From assembly GCF_008364795.1 (NCBI RefSeq), contig NZ_VTTM01000005.1, forward strand, positions 62,001-126,000: a DNA stretch of 64,000 nucleotides, written 5' to 3'. The DNA comes from Azospirillum oryzae. GTDB taxonomy: Bacteria; Pseudomonadota; Alphaproteobacteria; Azospirillales; Azospirillaceae. The translations under genes were made by a program, and so were the position numbers. Shown piece by piece: positions 1-10,709 of this stretch. The notes under the pieces were generated by a model that was not told where the DNA came from, made no database searches, and was given only the letters and a program-made list of their open reading frames with translations. Position 1 is the stretch's first letter. Every line of letters begins with the position of its first letter.

Positions 1-319
1 CGCGGGCGACCAGCATCGGGACGCCGGCGCTCTCCTCCCCATGGAGTTGCGGGATTTCGGCCAGCTCCTCGGCCCGGCGGGCCAGCACCGCGTCGGCCCA
101 TGGGCCGTGGCCGGCGAAGGTCGCCTCCATGTCGGCGGTGCGGCGGGCCAGCTTCCCGTGCACCTCGTCCCAGTCGATGGCGGCCTGGGCGGCCGCACGG
201 GCGGCGGCGCGGTCGGGAGAGGCGCTTTCCAGAGCGGCGATGAGCGGTGCGGCACCCGCCGCCCCGGTCACCATCCCCGCCGCCAATCCTGCGCCGGCCC
301 CGGCAAGCGTGTCGTCCAT
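1..319 (-). CDS. Probable CheW-like coupling protein, N-terminal part
   Basis: The frame opens with ATG at 319 and stays open to the window edge, giving about 106 residues. Its ATG overlaps the stop of the upstream CheR gene in an ATGA arrangement, so it belongs to the same operon. The visible part is an Ala-rich N-terminus, then a segment ending WADAVLARRAEELAEIP and then GVPMLVAR. A helix rich in RA/RAEELA followed by a beta strand is how many accessory CheW proteins enter the CheW domain. The order CheW, CheR-TPR, CheW matches wspB-wspC-wspD in Pseudomonas. The CheW domain itself lies outside the window, so the assignment rests on context and this short N-terminal pattern. Confidence 0.5.
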   Translation of the reverse strand, partial: MDDTLAGAGAGLAAGMVTGAAGAAPLIAALESASPDRAAARAAAQAAIDWDEVHGKLARRTADMEATFAGHGPWADAVLARRAEELAEIPQLHGEESAGVPMLVAR

Positions 320-1752
320 CACCCCTCCTCACCGGTCAGCCAGAGGTCCAGCATGCCGCGCAATTCCTGTACGGTCAGGCCGCCGCCCTCCGTCACCGCT
401 TCGTCGTCGGGACGGTTCTCCAGCGCCTCACGCGCATTGCGGAAATGGCGCTGCGCCGGGACCAGCCGGCCGCGCCGCCAATAGGCCAGCGCCAGATGAT
501 AGTCGGCCAGAACGAAGCGCGGGTCGAGATACAGCGCGCGCTTGAAGGCCGCCACCGGGTCGCCGACGCCCAGTTCCTCCTCCACCAGACCCAGCTGGTA
601 ATGGGCGCCGGGGTCCAGCCGGTTCGCCTCCACCCGGGCCAGACAGCCTTCCAGAACGGTCGAACGCTCGTTGGTCTCGGCGGCGTCCGGCGGGGTGGGT
701 GCGGCGGGAGGCGTCGCCGCCGGCGCGGCCCTGCGCGAGCGCGGGCCGCGGCGAAGGGCGGGATCGGGCGCGGCTTCCGGCGCCGGTCCGGTCGCGCGGC
801 GTGACTTGAGCACGGGGGCCGGCGCCGCCGCTGCCGGACCGTGGGACGGGCGGCGATCCGCCGCGGCCGGGGCCGCCGGTTCGGCCTGCTTGCGGTAGAG
901 GGTGGCGCCGGGAACCGAGACCGGTATGAACAGCTCGTTCATCTGCGGACCGGCCTCGGCATGGCCGACCACCAGCCAGCCGCCGTCGGCCAGCGCCTTG
1001 TGCAGGTTGCCCAGCAGCCGGTGCCGCGTCGCTTCGTCGAAATAGATCATGACGTTGCGACACAGGATGATGTCGAAATGCCCGATCCCGTGCGGATAGG
1101 AGGGGATCGCCCCATCCACGAGGTTGAAGGGCATGAAGCTGGTCCATTGCCGGTATTTCGGCTTGACCGACCACAGCTTGTCCTGGCGGTCGAAACAGGC
1201 CTCCAGCGTATCCGGCGACAGGCCGCGCACCGCCCAGTCGCCATAGGCGCCGCGCCGCGCCTGTTCCAGGAAGGCGCCGTTGATGTCGGTGCCGACGATG
1301 TGGACCTGCCAGCCTTCCAGCTGGGCGGCGAAATGCTGCTTCAGCAGGATTTCGAGCGTGTAGGCCTCCGGCCCGATGGAGCAGCCGGCACTCCAGATCC
1401 GCAGCAGGCGGCTCGACTGGTTGCGGCGCAGGCATTCGGGGATGGCGACGGCGCGCAGCGCATCGAACTGCTCGATGTAGCGGAAGAAGAAGGTCTCCCC
1501 CACCGCCAGCTCGTTGATGAGGCCCTGATATTCGGCGCCGGTCGGACCTTCCGCCTCCAACGCGGCGAGATAACCGCCGACCGTGGTGACGCGGCCGAAG
1601 GGCAGCCGGCGGTTGATCCGCTCGGCGAAGGCTGCATCCTTGTCGGCGTAATAGGCGAGCCCGGTGGCGTCGATCACCATCGACTTCAGGCGCAGGAAAT
1701 TCGGATCGCGGCGGATCGCCTCGATCCCGGCGGCGACGGCGTTCGGCATCAT
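319..1752 (-). CDS. CheR-type chemoreceptor methyltransferase with C-terminal TPR region
   Basis: Protein of 477 aa that should transfer methyl groups from S-adenosylmethionine to chemoreceptor glutamates in the cytoplasm. Residues ~60-270 carry the CheR fold: GETFFFRYIEQF, the SAM-binding stretch RIWSAGCSIGPEAYTL, VGTDINGAFLEQAR and FDIILCRNVMIYFD. The usual GEE of the SAM motif reads GPE here. A Pro/Ala-rich linker (~285-355) leads to a C-terminal region with TPR-like helices (GAHYQLGLVEEELG, ADYHLALAYWRRG). This is the architecture of WspC/FrzF-like methyltransferases of accessory chemosensory systems. The start at 1752 overlaps the CheW stop (ATGA), implying translational coupling. Confidence 0.9.
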   Translation of the reverse strand: MMPNAVAAGIEAIRRDPNFLRLKSMVIDATGLAYYADKDAAFAERINRRLPFGRVTTVGGYLAALEAEGPTGAEYQGLINELAVGETFFFRYIEQFDALRAVAIPECLRRNQSSRLLRIWSAGCSIGPEAYTLEILLKQHFAAQLEGWQVHIVGTDINGAFLEQARRGAYGDWAVRGLSPDTLEACFDRQDKLWSVKPKYRQWTSFMPFNLVDGAIPSYPHGIGHFDIILCRNVMIYFDEATRHRLLGNLHKALADGGWLVVGHAEAGPQMNELFIPVSVPGATLYRKQAEPAAPAAADRRPSHGPAAAAPAPVLKSRRATGPAPEAAPDPALRRGPRSRRAAPAATPPAAPTPPDAAETNERSTVLEGCLARVEANRLDPGAHYQLGLVEEELGVGDPVAAFKRALYLDPRFVLADYHLALAYWRRGRLVPAQRHFRNAREALENRPDDEAVTEGGGLTVQELRGMLDLWLTGEEG

Positions 1753-2354
1753 GCTGCACCGTCCGCGGAAGAGGCCGCGTCCTGAGAGTGCCGCCACTGG
1801 GCCAACCGTCGTTCCGCCACGGCACGGAAGGCGTCGAGCAGCCGGCCTTCCGCCTCGCTGAGCAGCCGGTCGGGGTCGAGCAGGGTCACGGTGCCGCCGC
1901 GGCCGGTCACCCGGTCCGGAAAGGCGCCGACGGCACAGCCGTTGAAGGTCAGCGCCGGATCGGAGGGCGTGCGCTCGGCGGGATCGACCACGGTGTCGCC
2001 ATGGACCCGGTCGGCCAGCAGCGCCGCCGGCCGCCCCTGCCAGGTGACGAGAAACAGCGGCGAATAGAGGTTCGGCTCGGCGCCCTCACCGGCCAGATCC
2101 AGCAGCACGTCCAGGCGCAGGACCGGCACCACCTCCCCCTGATAGCGGAAAACGCCCTCCACCGGCAGCGGCGCCGTCGGCAGCCGGTCGAGACGCGGCA
2201 ACGGCAAAAAACGCCGCACGGACCCGACCGGCAGCGCCAGCGCCCGGCCGGCAACCGAAAACACGACGCAACGGAATGGCGACGGGGTGGAGGAAGTTTG
2301 CGCTGGGTTTGGTGACATCCGTCCGTCGATGGTCTGGAATCCGACCGGGAACAT
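1749..2354 (-). CDS. CheW-like chemotaxis coupling protein
   Basis: Protein of about 201 aa (189 aa if the ATG at 2318 is used). A CheW domain begins at FRCVVFSVAGRALALPVGSV and continues through GVFRYQGEVVPVLRLDVLL, the hydrophobic core that links receptors to the CheA kinase. The C-terminal ~40 residues form a charged helix ending in an Ala-rich tail. It is the first gene of the minus-strand operon CheW, CheR-TPR and a probable second CheW. No CheA, CheB or receptor gene is visible in the window. Neither candidate start has a strong Shine-Dalgarno sequence. Confidence 0.82.
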   Translation of the reverse strand: MFPVGFQTIDGRMSPNPAQTSSTPSPFRCVVFSVAGRALALPVGSVRRFLPLPRLDRLPTAPLPVEGVFRYQGEVVPVLRLDVLLDLAGEGAEPNLYSPLFLVTWQGRPAALLADRVHGDTVVDPAERTPSDPALTFNGCAVGAFPDRVTGRGGTVTLLDPDRLLSEAEGRLLDAFRAVAERRLAQWRHSQDAASSADGAA

Positions 2355-2504
2355 GCCCCATCACGACCGGAATGCGAATTACGCCAATGGTTTACGCCGT
2401 AGGGCCTATGCCCCGGCCGCGGCCGTCCCTGCCCTTTGCCGGATGGATCGGGCGGGCTACTCTCTTGCGGCAAGGATAATCCGGGACCAGGGAGAATCGA
2501 TACG

Positions 2505-2969
2505 ATGGCCGGCCGCTATTTCGAGGATTTCCGCATCGGTGACGTGATCGAATCGGAAGGGGCGACCCTGACCGACAGCCAGATCATGGATTTCGCCCTG
2601 CGCTTCGACCCGCAGCCCTTCCACATGGACGCGGCGGCGGCGGCCGACGGGCCGTTCCAGGGGCTGATCGCCAGCGGTTTCCACACCCTGTCGCTGACCT
2701 TCCGGCTGATCCGCGACACCGGCATCATCACCGGCACCAGCCTGGGCGGGTCCGGCATGGACGAGCTGCGCTGGCTGCGGCCGGTGCGGCCCGGCGACAC
2801 CATCCGCGCCCGGGTGGAGGTGGTGGAGACCATCCCGTCGCGCCGCGGCGGGCGCGGCACGGTGCGGCTGGCCTATACCACGGTGAACCAGCGCGGCGAG
2901 CCGGTGATGACCTGCATCATGAACCACATCATCGCCGGACGGGGCGGCCCGCAGACCGTCGAGGTCTGA
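2505..2969 (+). CDS. MaoC-like (R)-hydratase/dehydratase family protein
   Basis: Protein of 154 aa with a single hot-dog fold of the MaoC type. Seen: GRYFEDFRIGDVIES at the N-terminus, then DFALRFDPQPFHMD and GLIASGFHTLSLTFRL, which contain the catalytic Asp/His pair and hydratase motif of R-specific enoyl-CoA hydratases, and then ELRWLRPVRPGDTIRARVEV. The start is fixed by GGGAGA about 10 bases upstream of the ATG. It stands alone between convergent and divergent neighbours, so the acyl-CoA substrate cannot be read from context. Members act on enoyl-CoA in fatty-acid or polyhydroxyalkanoate metabolism, and some have unknown substrates. Confidence 0.85.
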   Translation: MAGRYFEDFRIGDVIESEGATLTDSQIMDFALRFDPQPFHMDAAAAADGPFQGLIASGFHTLSLTFRLIRDTGIITGTSLGGSGMDELRWLRPVRPGDTIRARVEVVETIPSRRGGRGTVRLAYTTVNQRGEPVMTCIMNHIIAGRGGPQTVEV

Positions 2970-3003
2970 ATGACGCGCCTCCCCCACCACGCCTTCGCCG
3001 CCT

Positions 3004-3932
<929 letters not shown>

Positions 3933-3936
<4 letters not shown>

Positions 3937-6900
3937 CCCGTCACGGCCCCGTCTTCTTCCAGATCATCTTCCGCCCGATCGTCTTGGTCCTGTGCGGCGT
4001 CGCGCTGCGCCGCCGCCTCTTCCACCGCACGCATATAGCCTTTCAGGTCGAAGGCGCGCACCAGCGTTCGCAGCCGCTCGACGAAAGGCAGGGCGGCGGC
4101 ATCCTCCGCCTCGATCTCGCGCAGCTTGGCCTCGATCCCGCGAATATAGCCGATCCGGCCGAGCTGGCGCAGGTCGTCGAGATGACGCAGCGCCGACTCC
4201 GGCGGGTGATTGGACGGCGTTTGATTGGATGGCGTTTGATTGGATGGCTCGGGGGTTTGATCGGCCGGCGCGGGCGGCGGGGCAAGCGGTTCCGCCGGCT
4301 TTTCCACCGCATGAATCCACTCCAGCCCGGTCAGCGCCTGCAAGCGGTCGAGCACTGCGTGGATCTCGATGGGCTTGGCGACGAAGGCGTCATGCGGCGC
4401 CCGGCCGTCGCCCGGTCCCTGTGCCTCGTAGGCGTTGGCCGACACCATGATGATGCGGATACGGTCGGCAAACTGGCGGCGCAGCTCCTCCGCCACGTCC
4501 CAGCCGCTCTCGCCGGGCATCGAGATGTCGAGCATGGCGACGTCGGGCTTGCACTGCGCCGCCAGCTCCAGGCAGGAGGCGGCGTCCGACGCGGTGAACA
4601 GCACGAATCCCAGCGGACGCAGGATGTCGGTCATCAGCGCCAGATGGTCGCGGTCGTCGTCGGCCAGCAGGATGGTGATCTGCGGCCCGGCATAGCCGGT
4701 GATGGCGCGGCGCTCCACCTGCTCGCCCGGCCGCAGCATGGCTTCCGACAGCAGCAGGCGGACGGTGAAGACGCTGCCCCGCCCGGCTTCGCTGCGCACC
4801 GCGATGTCGCCGCCCATGATCCGGGTCAGCACCCGCGTGATGGTCAGGCCGAGCCCGGTACCGGCCACCGCCCGCACCGCCGCGCCCCGCCCGCGCTCGA
4901 AAGGTTCGAAGACGCGGTCGAGATCCTCCGCGCGGATGCCGATGCCGCTGTCGGCGATCTCGAACTCGGCGATCTGGCTTCGGTAGCGGACGGTCAGGGC
5001 GACATGGCCGCTCTCGGTGTATTTCACCGCGTTCGACAGCAGGTTGATGAGGATCTGGCGCAGGATCTTGCTGTCGGTGTGGACCCAGACCGGCAGGTGC
5101 GGCACGCGGGCATAGCGGAACTCCAGCCCCTTGGCCGATGCCTGGATGCGGAACATGTCTGCCAGCTGGTCGAGGAAGTCGATCAGCTGCACCTTGTCGC
5201 GGCTGAGCCGGCGCAGGCCCGATTCGATCTTGGAGATGTCGAGCAGCCCGTCGATCAGGTTGGACAGATGCTCGGCGCTGCGGCGGATGACGCGGACGGC
5301 GTCCTGCGGGCGCTGGGTGCTGTTGCTCTCCAGAAGCTGGGCATAGCCGGAGATGGCGTTCAGCGGCGCGCGGATTTCGTGGCTGACGCCGATGATGTAG
5401 CGGCTCTTGGCGGCGTTGGCGGCCTCCGCCACCTCCTTGGCCTTCTGGAGCGCGGCGTCGGTGCGTTCGTGGGCGGCGATCTCGTCCATCAGCATGGCGG
5501 TCTGGCGGCCGGTCTCCTCCTCCGCCTTGCGGCGGCTTTCATGGGCCAGCACCAGCAGCCAGGCGGCGACGCCGGACAGGATGAACAGGCAGACGAAGAC
5601 GGTAACCAGCGCGGTGTGGATCGCCGCCCGCTCCGCCGCGTCGGCATTGGCGTACTGGAAGTCGATGACCAGCAGCACCCCGCCCAGCACCAGCGAGAAC
5701 AGCGTCATCACCCCGATGAAGTGGCCGGTGCGGGTGTGGACCCCGGCGGCCATGCGCTTGGGCAGGATCCGCTGCAGGCTGCGGGCGATCTGGTCGGCGA
5801 AGCGGCTGTCGGTCTTGCAAAGATCGTGGCAGCGCGCCTCCAGCGTGCAGCAGAGCGAGCAGATCGGCGCGTCGTATGCCGGGCAGAAGGCCATGTCCGG
5901 CCGCTCGAACTGGTTCTCGCAGATCGAGCAGCGGACGGTGGCTCCCTCGCCGGGCAGGGGATCGGCCTTGCGGGCGATGTAATAGCGGCCTCCCGTCCTC
6001 CAGGCGATCAGCGGGGCGGCGGCGAAGGCGACGACCAGCCCGATGAAGGGGGCCAGCGCCTGGGCCACCGGACCCAGCAGCCCGAAGAAGGCGGTGGTGG
6101 AGCACAGCACCGACAGGCCCATGGCGCCGGTGCCGACCGGGTTGATGTCGTAGAGGTGGGCGCGCTTGAACTCGATCCCCGGCGGGCTGAAGCCGAGAGG
6201 CTTGTTGACGGCCAGATCGGCGGCGACCGCCCCCAGCCACCCCACCGCGACGTTGGCATAGAGGCCGAGGATGCTCTCGATCACGCCGAGGATGCCGATT
6301 TCCATCAGCAGCAGGGCCAGCAGCACGTTGAACACCAGCCAGACGACGCGGCCGGGGTGGCTGCGGGTCAGGCGGGAGAAGAAGTTCGACCAGGCGATGG
6401 AGCCGGCATAGGCGTTGGTGACGTTGATCTTCATCTGGCAGACCACGACGAAGATGCCGGTCAGCGCCAGCGCCGCGACGGGGGAGCCGAACACGTCGAG
6501 GAAGGCCATGTGGTACATGCTGTTTGGCTGCACCGCGTCCTCCACCGCCAGTCCGTGCTTGATGGCGAGGAAGGCCAGCAGCGACCCCGCCGCCAGCTTC
6601 AGGCTGCCGATCACCACCCAGCCCGGCCCGCCGGCCAGCAGCGCCGTCCACCAGCGCAATTTGCCGATGCGGGACTGCGCGGGCAGGAAGCGCAGATAGT
6701 CCACCTGCTCGCCGATCTGCGGCAGCAGCGACAGCAGGACCGAGGCGGCCATGCCGAAGGGCAACAGAGACAGCCCGCCGTCGGGGGCGTAGACGCCGGG
6801 CAGCGAGGTCCATTGCGCCAGCGTTTCGCGGTCGAGCAGGAAGAAATAGGCCAGCGGCACGCATTGCAGCAGGATCCACACCGGCTGCGTCGCCCATTGC

Positions 6901-7463
6901 ATGCGGCTGATGAAGCGGATGCCGTAGACGGCGATGGGGATCACCGCCAGCGAACTGATGACATGGGCGAGCGAGGCGGGAATGCCCAGCACCATGGTCA
7001 GCCCGGCCGACATGATGCTGGCCTCGATCGAGAACAGGATGAAGGTGAAGGAGGCGTAGACCAGCGAGGTGATGGTGGATCCGAGATAGCCGAAGCCGGC
7101 GCCGCGGGCCAGCAGGTCGATGTCCACCCCGGCCTTCGCCGCATGGTAGGTGATCGGCAGCCCGACCAGGATGCTGAGCAGCGCCACCGCCAGGATGGCG
7201 GCCATGGCATTCTCGAAGCCGTAGGTCAGGGTGACGGCGGCGCCCAGCGCCTCGCAGGCCAGGAAGGAGATGGCGCCGAGCGCGGTGTTGGCGACCCGCC
7301 ACGCGCTCCACCGCCGCGCCCGTTCCGCCGTGTAGCGGAGCGCGTAGTCCTCCAGCGTCTGGTCGGCGGCGAGCTGGTTGTATTGCCGGCGTTCACGGAC
7401 GATCCGTTGCCTCGCGCTCATGCCCGTCCGCCGTTCCCGCCCGTCGTCTGTGGTGGTCCGCAT
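3933..7463 (-). CDS. NCS1/SSS-like permease fused to hybrid histidine kinase
   Basis: Protein of about 1176 aa (1162 if the ATG at 7421 is used). The first ~490 residues form a polytopic membrane module resembling nucleobase:cation symporter-1 permeases (cytosine/purine type), with about 12 hydrophobic segments. A Cys-rich segment at ~510-548 follows (CSICENQF, CPAYDAPICSLCC, ARCHDLCK), then two more membrane helices, a coiled coil, a HisKA domain with H695 in SHEIRAPLNAISGYAQL, an HATPase domain (GIGIRAEDLDRVFEPF, GTGLGLTI) and a receiver with D979 (VAMLDISMP). A linker with three 15-bp DNA repeats (SNQTP units) precedes a final helical domain. It probably senses an extracellular substrate, as CbrA-type permease-kinases do, and passes phosphate to the coupled LuxR regulator. 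Confidence 0.88.
4201..4245. repeat. 15-bp tandem repeat inside the hybrid kinase gene
   Basis: Three adjacent 15-bp units: a degenerate GGCGGGTGATTGGAC, then two exact copies of GGCGTTTGATTGGAT. They keep frame and encode repeated SNQTP units in the linker between the receiver and the C-terminal helical domain. The site is a likely place for slippage that changes linker length without breaking the frame. Confidence 0.85.
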
Positions 7464-7570
7464 CGTCGGGAGTTTCCCGGTGCTTGGCAAGGTGCAAGCG
7501 CGTTGACAGCGCCCGACCCGGCCTCTAGCTGTCGAACCCCACGACCCGGACAATCTCTGAAAGCCCAAGC

Positions 7571-7960
7571 ATGACCGTCGAGCTTGTCGTTTGCGAAACC
7601 TGCCGCCGGCCGGAGGATCCGCCCGAAGCCGTCCGGCCGGGGGCCGAACTGGTGGCGCTGATGGTGCGGGCGCTGGCCGACAGTCCCGATCTGGCGGCAC
7701 AGGTGCGGCTGCGGCCGATGCGCTGCCTGATGAGCTGCCGGCGCCCCTGCGCCGTCGCCGTGCGCTCCGCCTCCCGTATGAGCTATGTGCTGGGCGATTT
7801 CGCCCCGGACGAGATGACGGTGGAGACGCTGACCGCCTATCTGCGCGCCTATGCCGCCACCGAAGACGGGATCGTTCCGTTCAAGCAATGGCCCCAGGGC
7901 GTCAAGGGTCGTTTCGTTTCCCGACTCCCGCCGCTGGAGGAGCCGGACGGACAGGTTTGA
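7571..7960 (+). CDS. DUF1636 family cysteine-containing protein
   Basis: Protein of 129 aa. It begins TVELVVCETCRRPEDPP, has a central RCLMSCRRPCAVAV and ends near GRFVSRLPPLEEP. The CxxC near the N-terminus with a CxxxCxxxC centre is the pattern of the DUF1636 family, thioredoxin-like proteins often found near cobalamin or metal-homeostasis genes. They are suspected to bind metal or an iron-sulfur cluster, but I know of no proven function. It is divergent from the large hybrid kinase, with 107 bp between start codons, and is followed by a small unrelated gene. The upstream ribosome binding site is weak. Confidence 0.75.
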   Translation: MTVELVVCETCRRPEDPPEAVRPGAELVALMVRALADSPDLAAQVRLRPMRCLMSCRRPCAVAVRSASRMSYVLGDFAPDEMTVETLTAYLRAYAATEDGIVPFKQWPQGVKGRFVSRLPPLEEPDGQV

Positions 7961-8035
7961 CACGCCGGGGCCGCGGCCCAATTATTGTTGGCAAGACCAA
8001 CGATATTCGCCCTTACGGGCGTGGAGGAGCGCCCG

Positions 8036-8302
8036 ATGAAGGTCGACCCCGAGGTCCTGAACTGCGCCACCGGCCTGCTGCACATGGCGCGCGAGGCCGA
8101 ACGCTCCAATGGTTGGGAAGCCGGCGACCTGCTGCGCACCACGCTGCGCCTGCTGGTGGTCGCCGGCGCCGACGGCCATGGCTGGGACGCCGACGACCTG
8201 TCGGAGGAAGTCCGCGATCTGGTCGAGGCGGTGCGGACGACGAACGGGGATGAGGGGGCGTTCGGGGGCGCGTTCAGGGACGGGGAGATGGTGGTGCATT
8301 GA
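8036..8302 (+). CDS. Small hypothetical protein
   Basis: Protein of 88 aa, not recognised. GGAGG eight bases before the ATG fixes the start; an upstream in-frame start would add 17 residues without a ribosome binding site. The sequence is amphipathic and acidic (MKVDPEVLNCATGLLHMARE, then DDLSEEVRDLVEAVRTTN) with no membrane segment or signal peptide. It is the last gene before a large intergenic inverted repeat and could share a transcript with the DUF1636 gene 75 bp upstream. Confidence 0.6.
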   Translation: MKVDPEVLNCATGLLHMAREAERSNGWEAGDLLRTTLRLLVVAGADGHGWDADDLSEEVRDLVEAVRTTNGDEGAFGGAFRDGEMVVH

Positions 8303-8334
8303 GGGGGTTTTCACGCTGAATGCCCCTCAGACCT

Positions 8335-8468
8335 CTTGCCCCCTCCCTAACCCTCCCCCGCTCACGCGGGAGAGGGGACTGCCGCCGCTTCGCGATTATG
8401 TCACGCCGACAAGCGTTCTACCCCCTCTCCCACCAAAGGTGGGGGAGGGATGGGGAGGGGGCACTCGG
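8335..8468. repeat. REPIN-like nested inverted repeat
   Basis: Two GC-rich arms face each other: 8335-8385 (CCCCCTCCCTAACCCTCCC, with its own hairpin around CGCTCACGCG) and 8418-8468 (complementary, hairpin around CCACCAAAGGTGG). Each arm folds by itself and the two can pair. Similar composite elements lie at 47622-47737 and 49688-49828. The layout is that of a REP doublet (REPIN). It lies between convergent genes and may also end transcription in both directions. Confidence 0.75.
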
Positions 8469-8481
8469 CCGGAACACCACC

Positions 8482-9786
8482 CTACCCCTCCGAAACCTCC
8501 GGGTTCAGCTGGATCAGCACCTTGTCGATGCGGCGGCCGTCCATGTCGACGACCTCGAAACGGATGCCGTTCCAATGGAAATGCTCCGCCGCGGTCGGAA
8601 CGTGACCGAAATGATCGAGAAGGAAGCCGGCGATGGTGTGGAAATCGCCCTCCCCCTTCATGTTCTTGACGCCGACCAGCGCCTCGACCTCCTCGACCGG
8701 GGTCATGCCGTCGACCAGCCAGCTGCCGTCCTCGCGCTGGACGGCGCCGGCGTCGCCTTCGTGGCTGCTGTCGGGCAGTTCGCCGGCGATCGCCTCCAGG
8801 ATGTCGGTCATGGTGACCAGACCCTCGACGCTGCCGTACTCGTCCACCACCACCGCCATGTGGACGCTGGCCTGCTTGAACAGGTCGAGCAGGCGGAAGA
8901 CCGGCGTGCCGTCATGGACGACCAGCGGCTGGACCATCGCCGCCCGCACGTCGAAGGCGACCCCCTTCAGCGACTGGTCGAGCAGCGCCTTGGCCGCGAC
9001 GACGCCCTGAAGCTCGTCCACGTCGCCACGGCAGACCGGGAAGCGGGAATAGCCGCTTTCGCAGATCTCGCGGCCGATGGCATCGGGGCTGTCGTCGATG
9101 TCGAGCCAGATCAGGTCGGGACGCGGCGTCATGATCGACCGCACCGTGCGGTCGGACAGATGCATCACCCCCTCGATCATCTGGCGTTCGGCCGGCTCGA
9201 AGACGCCGCTCTGGGTGCCTTCGGCGATCAGGGTCTTGACCTCCTCCTCCGTCACCGTCTGCTCGCGCGAGGTCGGCAGGCGCAGAAGCTTCAGCACCGC
9301 GTCGCTCGACACGCCGAGCAGCCAGACCACCGGGGCCGACAGCCGCGACACCATCCGCATCGGGCCGGCGACCAGGGCGGCGATCCGCTCCGACGAGATC
9401 AAGGCGACGCGCTTGGGCACCAGTTCGCCGATGATGAGGGAGAAATAGGTGATGGCGGCGACCACCAGGACAAACGCGACGGTGTGGCCATAGGGGGCGA
9501 TCCAGGCGACCTGTTCGTCCAGCACGCCGCCGAGCCGTTCGGCCAGGGTGGAGCCGCCATAGGCGCCGGCGATGATGCCGGTCAGGCTGATGCCGACCTG
9601 CACGGTGGACAGGAAGCGGCTCGGATCCTCCGACAGCTCCAGCGCGACGCGGGCACCCGCGCCGCCTTTCTCCTCGGCCATCTGCTGAAGCCGGGCGCGG
9701 CGCGCCGACACCAGCGCCATCTCCGACATCGCGAAGAAGGCGTTGAGCAGGATCAGCAGGACGATGACCAACAGTTCCCAGATCAT
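8482..9786 (-). CDS. HlyC/CorC family transporter-like protein (DUF21-CBS-CorC_HlyC)
   Basis: Protein of 434 aa of the hemolysin/CorC family, whose members act in magnesium or cobalt efflux and membrane ion homeostasis. The N-terminal ~190 residues are a DUF21 membrane domain (MIWELLVIVLLILLNAFFA, GISLTGIIAGAYGGSTLAE, SLIIGELVPKRVAL). Two CBS motifs follow (VRSIMTPRPDLIWLDIDD and AAMVQPLVVHDGTPVFRLLD, then VVVDEYGSVEGLVTMTDILE). The C-terminal ~80 residues form the CorC_HlyC domain (LVDGMTPVEEVEALVG, GDFHTIAGFLLDHFGHVP). Full length for the family. It runs convergent with the small gene at 8302 across the inverted repeat and lies 25 bp downstream of the ExoD-like gene, possibly as one transcript. 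Confidence 0.92.
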   Translation of the reverse strand: MIWELLVIVLLILLNAFFAMSEMALVSARRARLQQMAEEKGGAGARVALELSEDPSRFLSTVQVGISLTGIIAGAYGGSTLAERLGGVLDEQVAWIAPYGHTVAFVLVVAAITYFSLIIGELVPKRVALISSERIAALVAGPMRMVSRLSAPVVWLLGVSSDAVLKLLRLPTSREQTVTEEEVKTLIAEGTQSGVFEPAERQMIEGVMHLSDRTVRSIMTPRPDLIWLDIDDSPDAIGREICESGYSRFPVCRGDVDELQGVVAAKALLDQSLKGVAFDVRAAMVQPLVVHDGTPVFRLLDLFKQASVHMAVVVDEYGSVEGLVTMTDILEAIAGELPDSSHEGDAGAVQREDGSWLVDGMTPVEEVEALVGVKNMKGEGDFHTIAGFLLDHFGHVPTAAEHFHWNGIRFEVVDMDGRRIDKVLIQLNPEVSEG

Positions 9787-9811
9787 GGCTTTGTGCCCGA
9801 AGGGCGCTCCC

Positions 9812-10525
9812 TCAACCGATCAATTGTTGCGCCACGGCGACCGCCGCCTGCCCGAGACCGAGCAGGACGGCGGCGATGATGGCGATGGATAGAAGGCCGG
9901 CGATCAGGCCGGCCGAGACGAAGGCACCGTCGGCTTCCATCAGCCCCAGCGCGATCAGCGCGATGGCGAAGGCGGGGGGCTGGTTTCCGAAGATGATGGG
10001 AAGGGACAGGATGCCGGCCAGCACCATCACCGCCAGCCCCAGCATCCGTTCGGCGGTGGGACCGGCCAGCGCCGGCATGCGTGGCCGCAGGTGCCGCTCC
10101 GCCCGCTCTGCCCACGGCCTGGCCCGACGGATCACGCCCAGGAAGGCCTTGCGGTCGAAGGTGACCGCCAGCATACGGCGCGGCAGCCATGGGCCATGCC
10201 GGCCCAGCGCCATCTGGGCGCCGAGCAGGATCATCGGCACGCCGGTGGCGGTCGACAGGCCGGGAACCGGCAGCACGTTGGGAATGGAGAGGATCAGCAG
10301 CAGCGCGCCGAAGGCACGGTCGCCCAGCGCATCCACGACCTCGCCGAGCGAGATGCGGGAGGGGACGGCCGGATCGTTTGCAAGGGGATCGCCGGTGGCG
10401 GTTTCGGCACCGCGCGTCAGGAAGTCGTCCAGCAGGTCCGAAACGCGCGCACAGCTCCCTTCCGCACTGGGATTGGGTGCGTCGTACGACCTGGGGGACG
10501 ACCCGGGAGGTCGATCTTTGCTCAC
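9812..10525 (-). CDS. ExoD-like exopolysaccharide synthesis family membrane protein
   Basis: Protein of 237 aa. I chose the GTG at 10525 because GGGGAGA lies four to five bases before it and the frame has no ATG near the domain start. The ExoD signature is clear: FGALLLILSIPNVLPVPGLS, GVPMILLGAQMALGRHGPWLP and FDRKAFLGVIRR, followed by two C-terminal hydrophobic blocks, FGNQPPAFAIALIALGLMEA and GLIAGLLSIAIIAAVLLG. ExoD of Sinorhizobium affects exopolysaccharide production and alkali tolerance through an unknown mechanism. It probably resides in the inner membrane. No polysaccharide biosynthesis genes are nearby. Confidence 0.85.
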   Translation of the reverse strand: MSKDRPPGSSPRSYDAPNPSAEGSCARVSDLLDDFLTRGAETATGDPLANDPAVPSRISLGEVVDALGDRAFGALLLILSIPNVLPVPGLSTATGVPMILLGAQMALGRHGPWLPRRMLAVTFDRKAFLGVIRRARPWAERAERHLRPRMPALAGPTAERMLGLAVMVLAGILSLPIIFGNQPPAFAIALIALGLMEADGAFVSAGLIAGLLSIAIIAAVLLGLGQAAVAVAQQLIG

Positions 10526-10709
10526 GGCTCTCCCCGATGCCGGAAACGGGATCGGAGCGGGCCGGGCGAAGGATGGCAGGAACCCATGGACCTTTCGCGT
10601 CGCGGCGGTAGTGATTTCCCTTCTACAGGAAGGGCGGCGAAAGCGCCAGCGCCGGTTGAGGCCCGGCGGGAAACGGTAGGAAGAGCGCCCCCTGCCCGTC
10701 CTCAATCCC

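Noticed and set aside
3984..7574. A 1196-codon open frame on the plus strand
   Set aside because: It is antisense to the permease-kinase gene, His/Asp/Gln-rich as expected for a GC-bias shadow, and has no domain. The minus-strand frame has clear transporter and kinase motifs.
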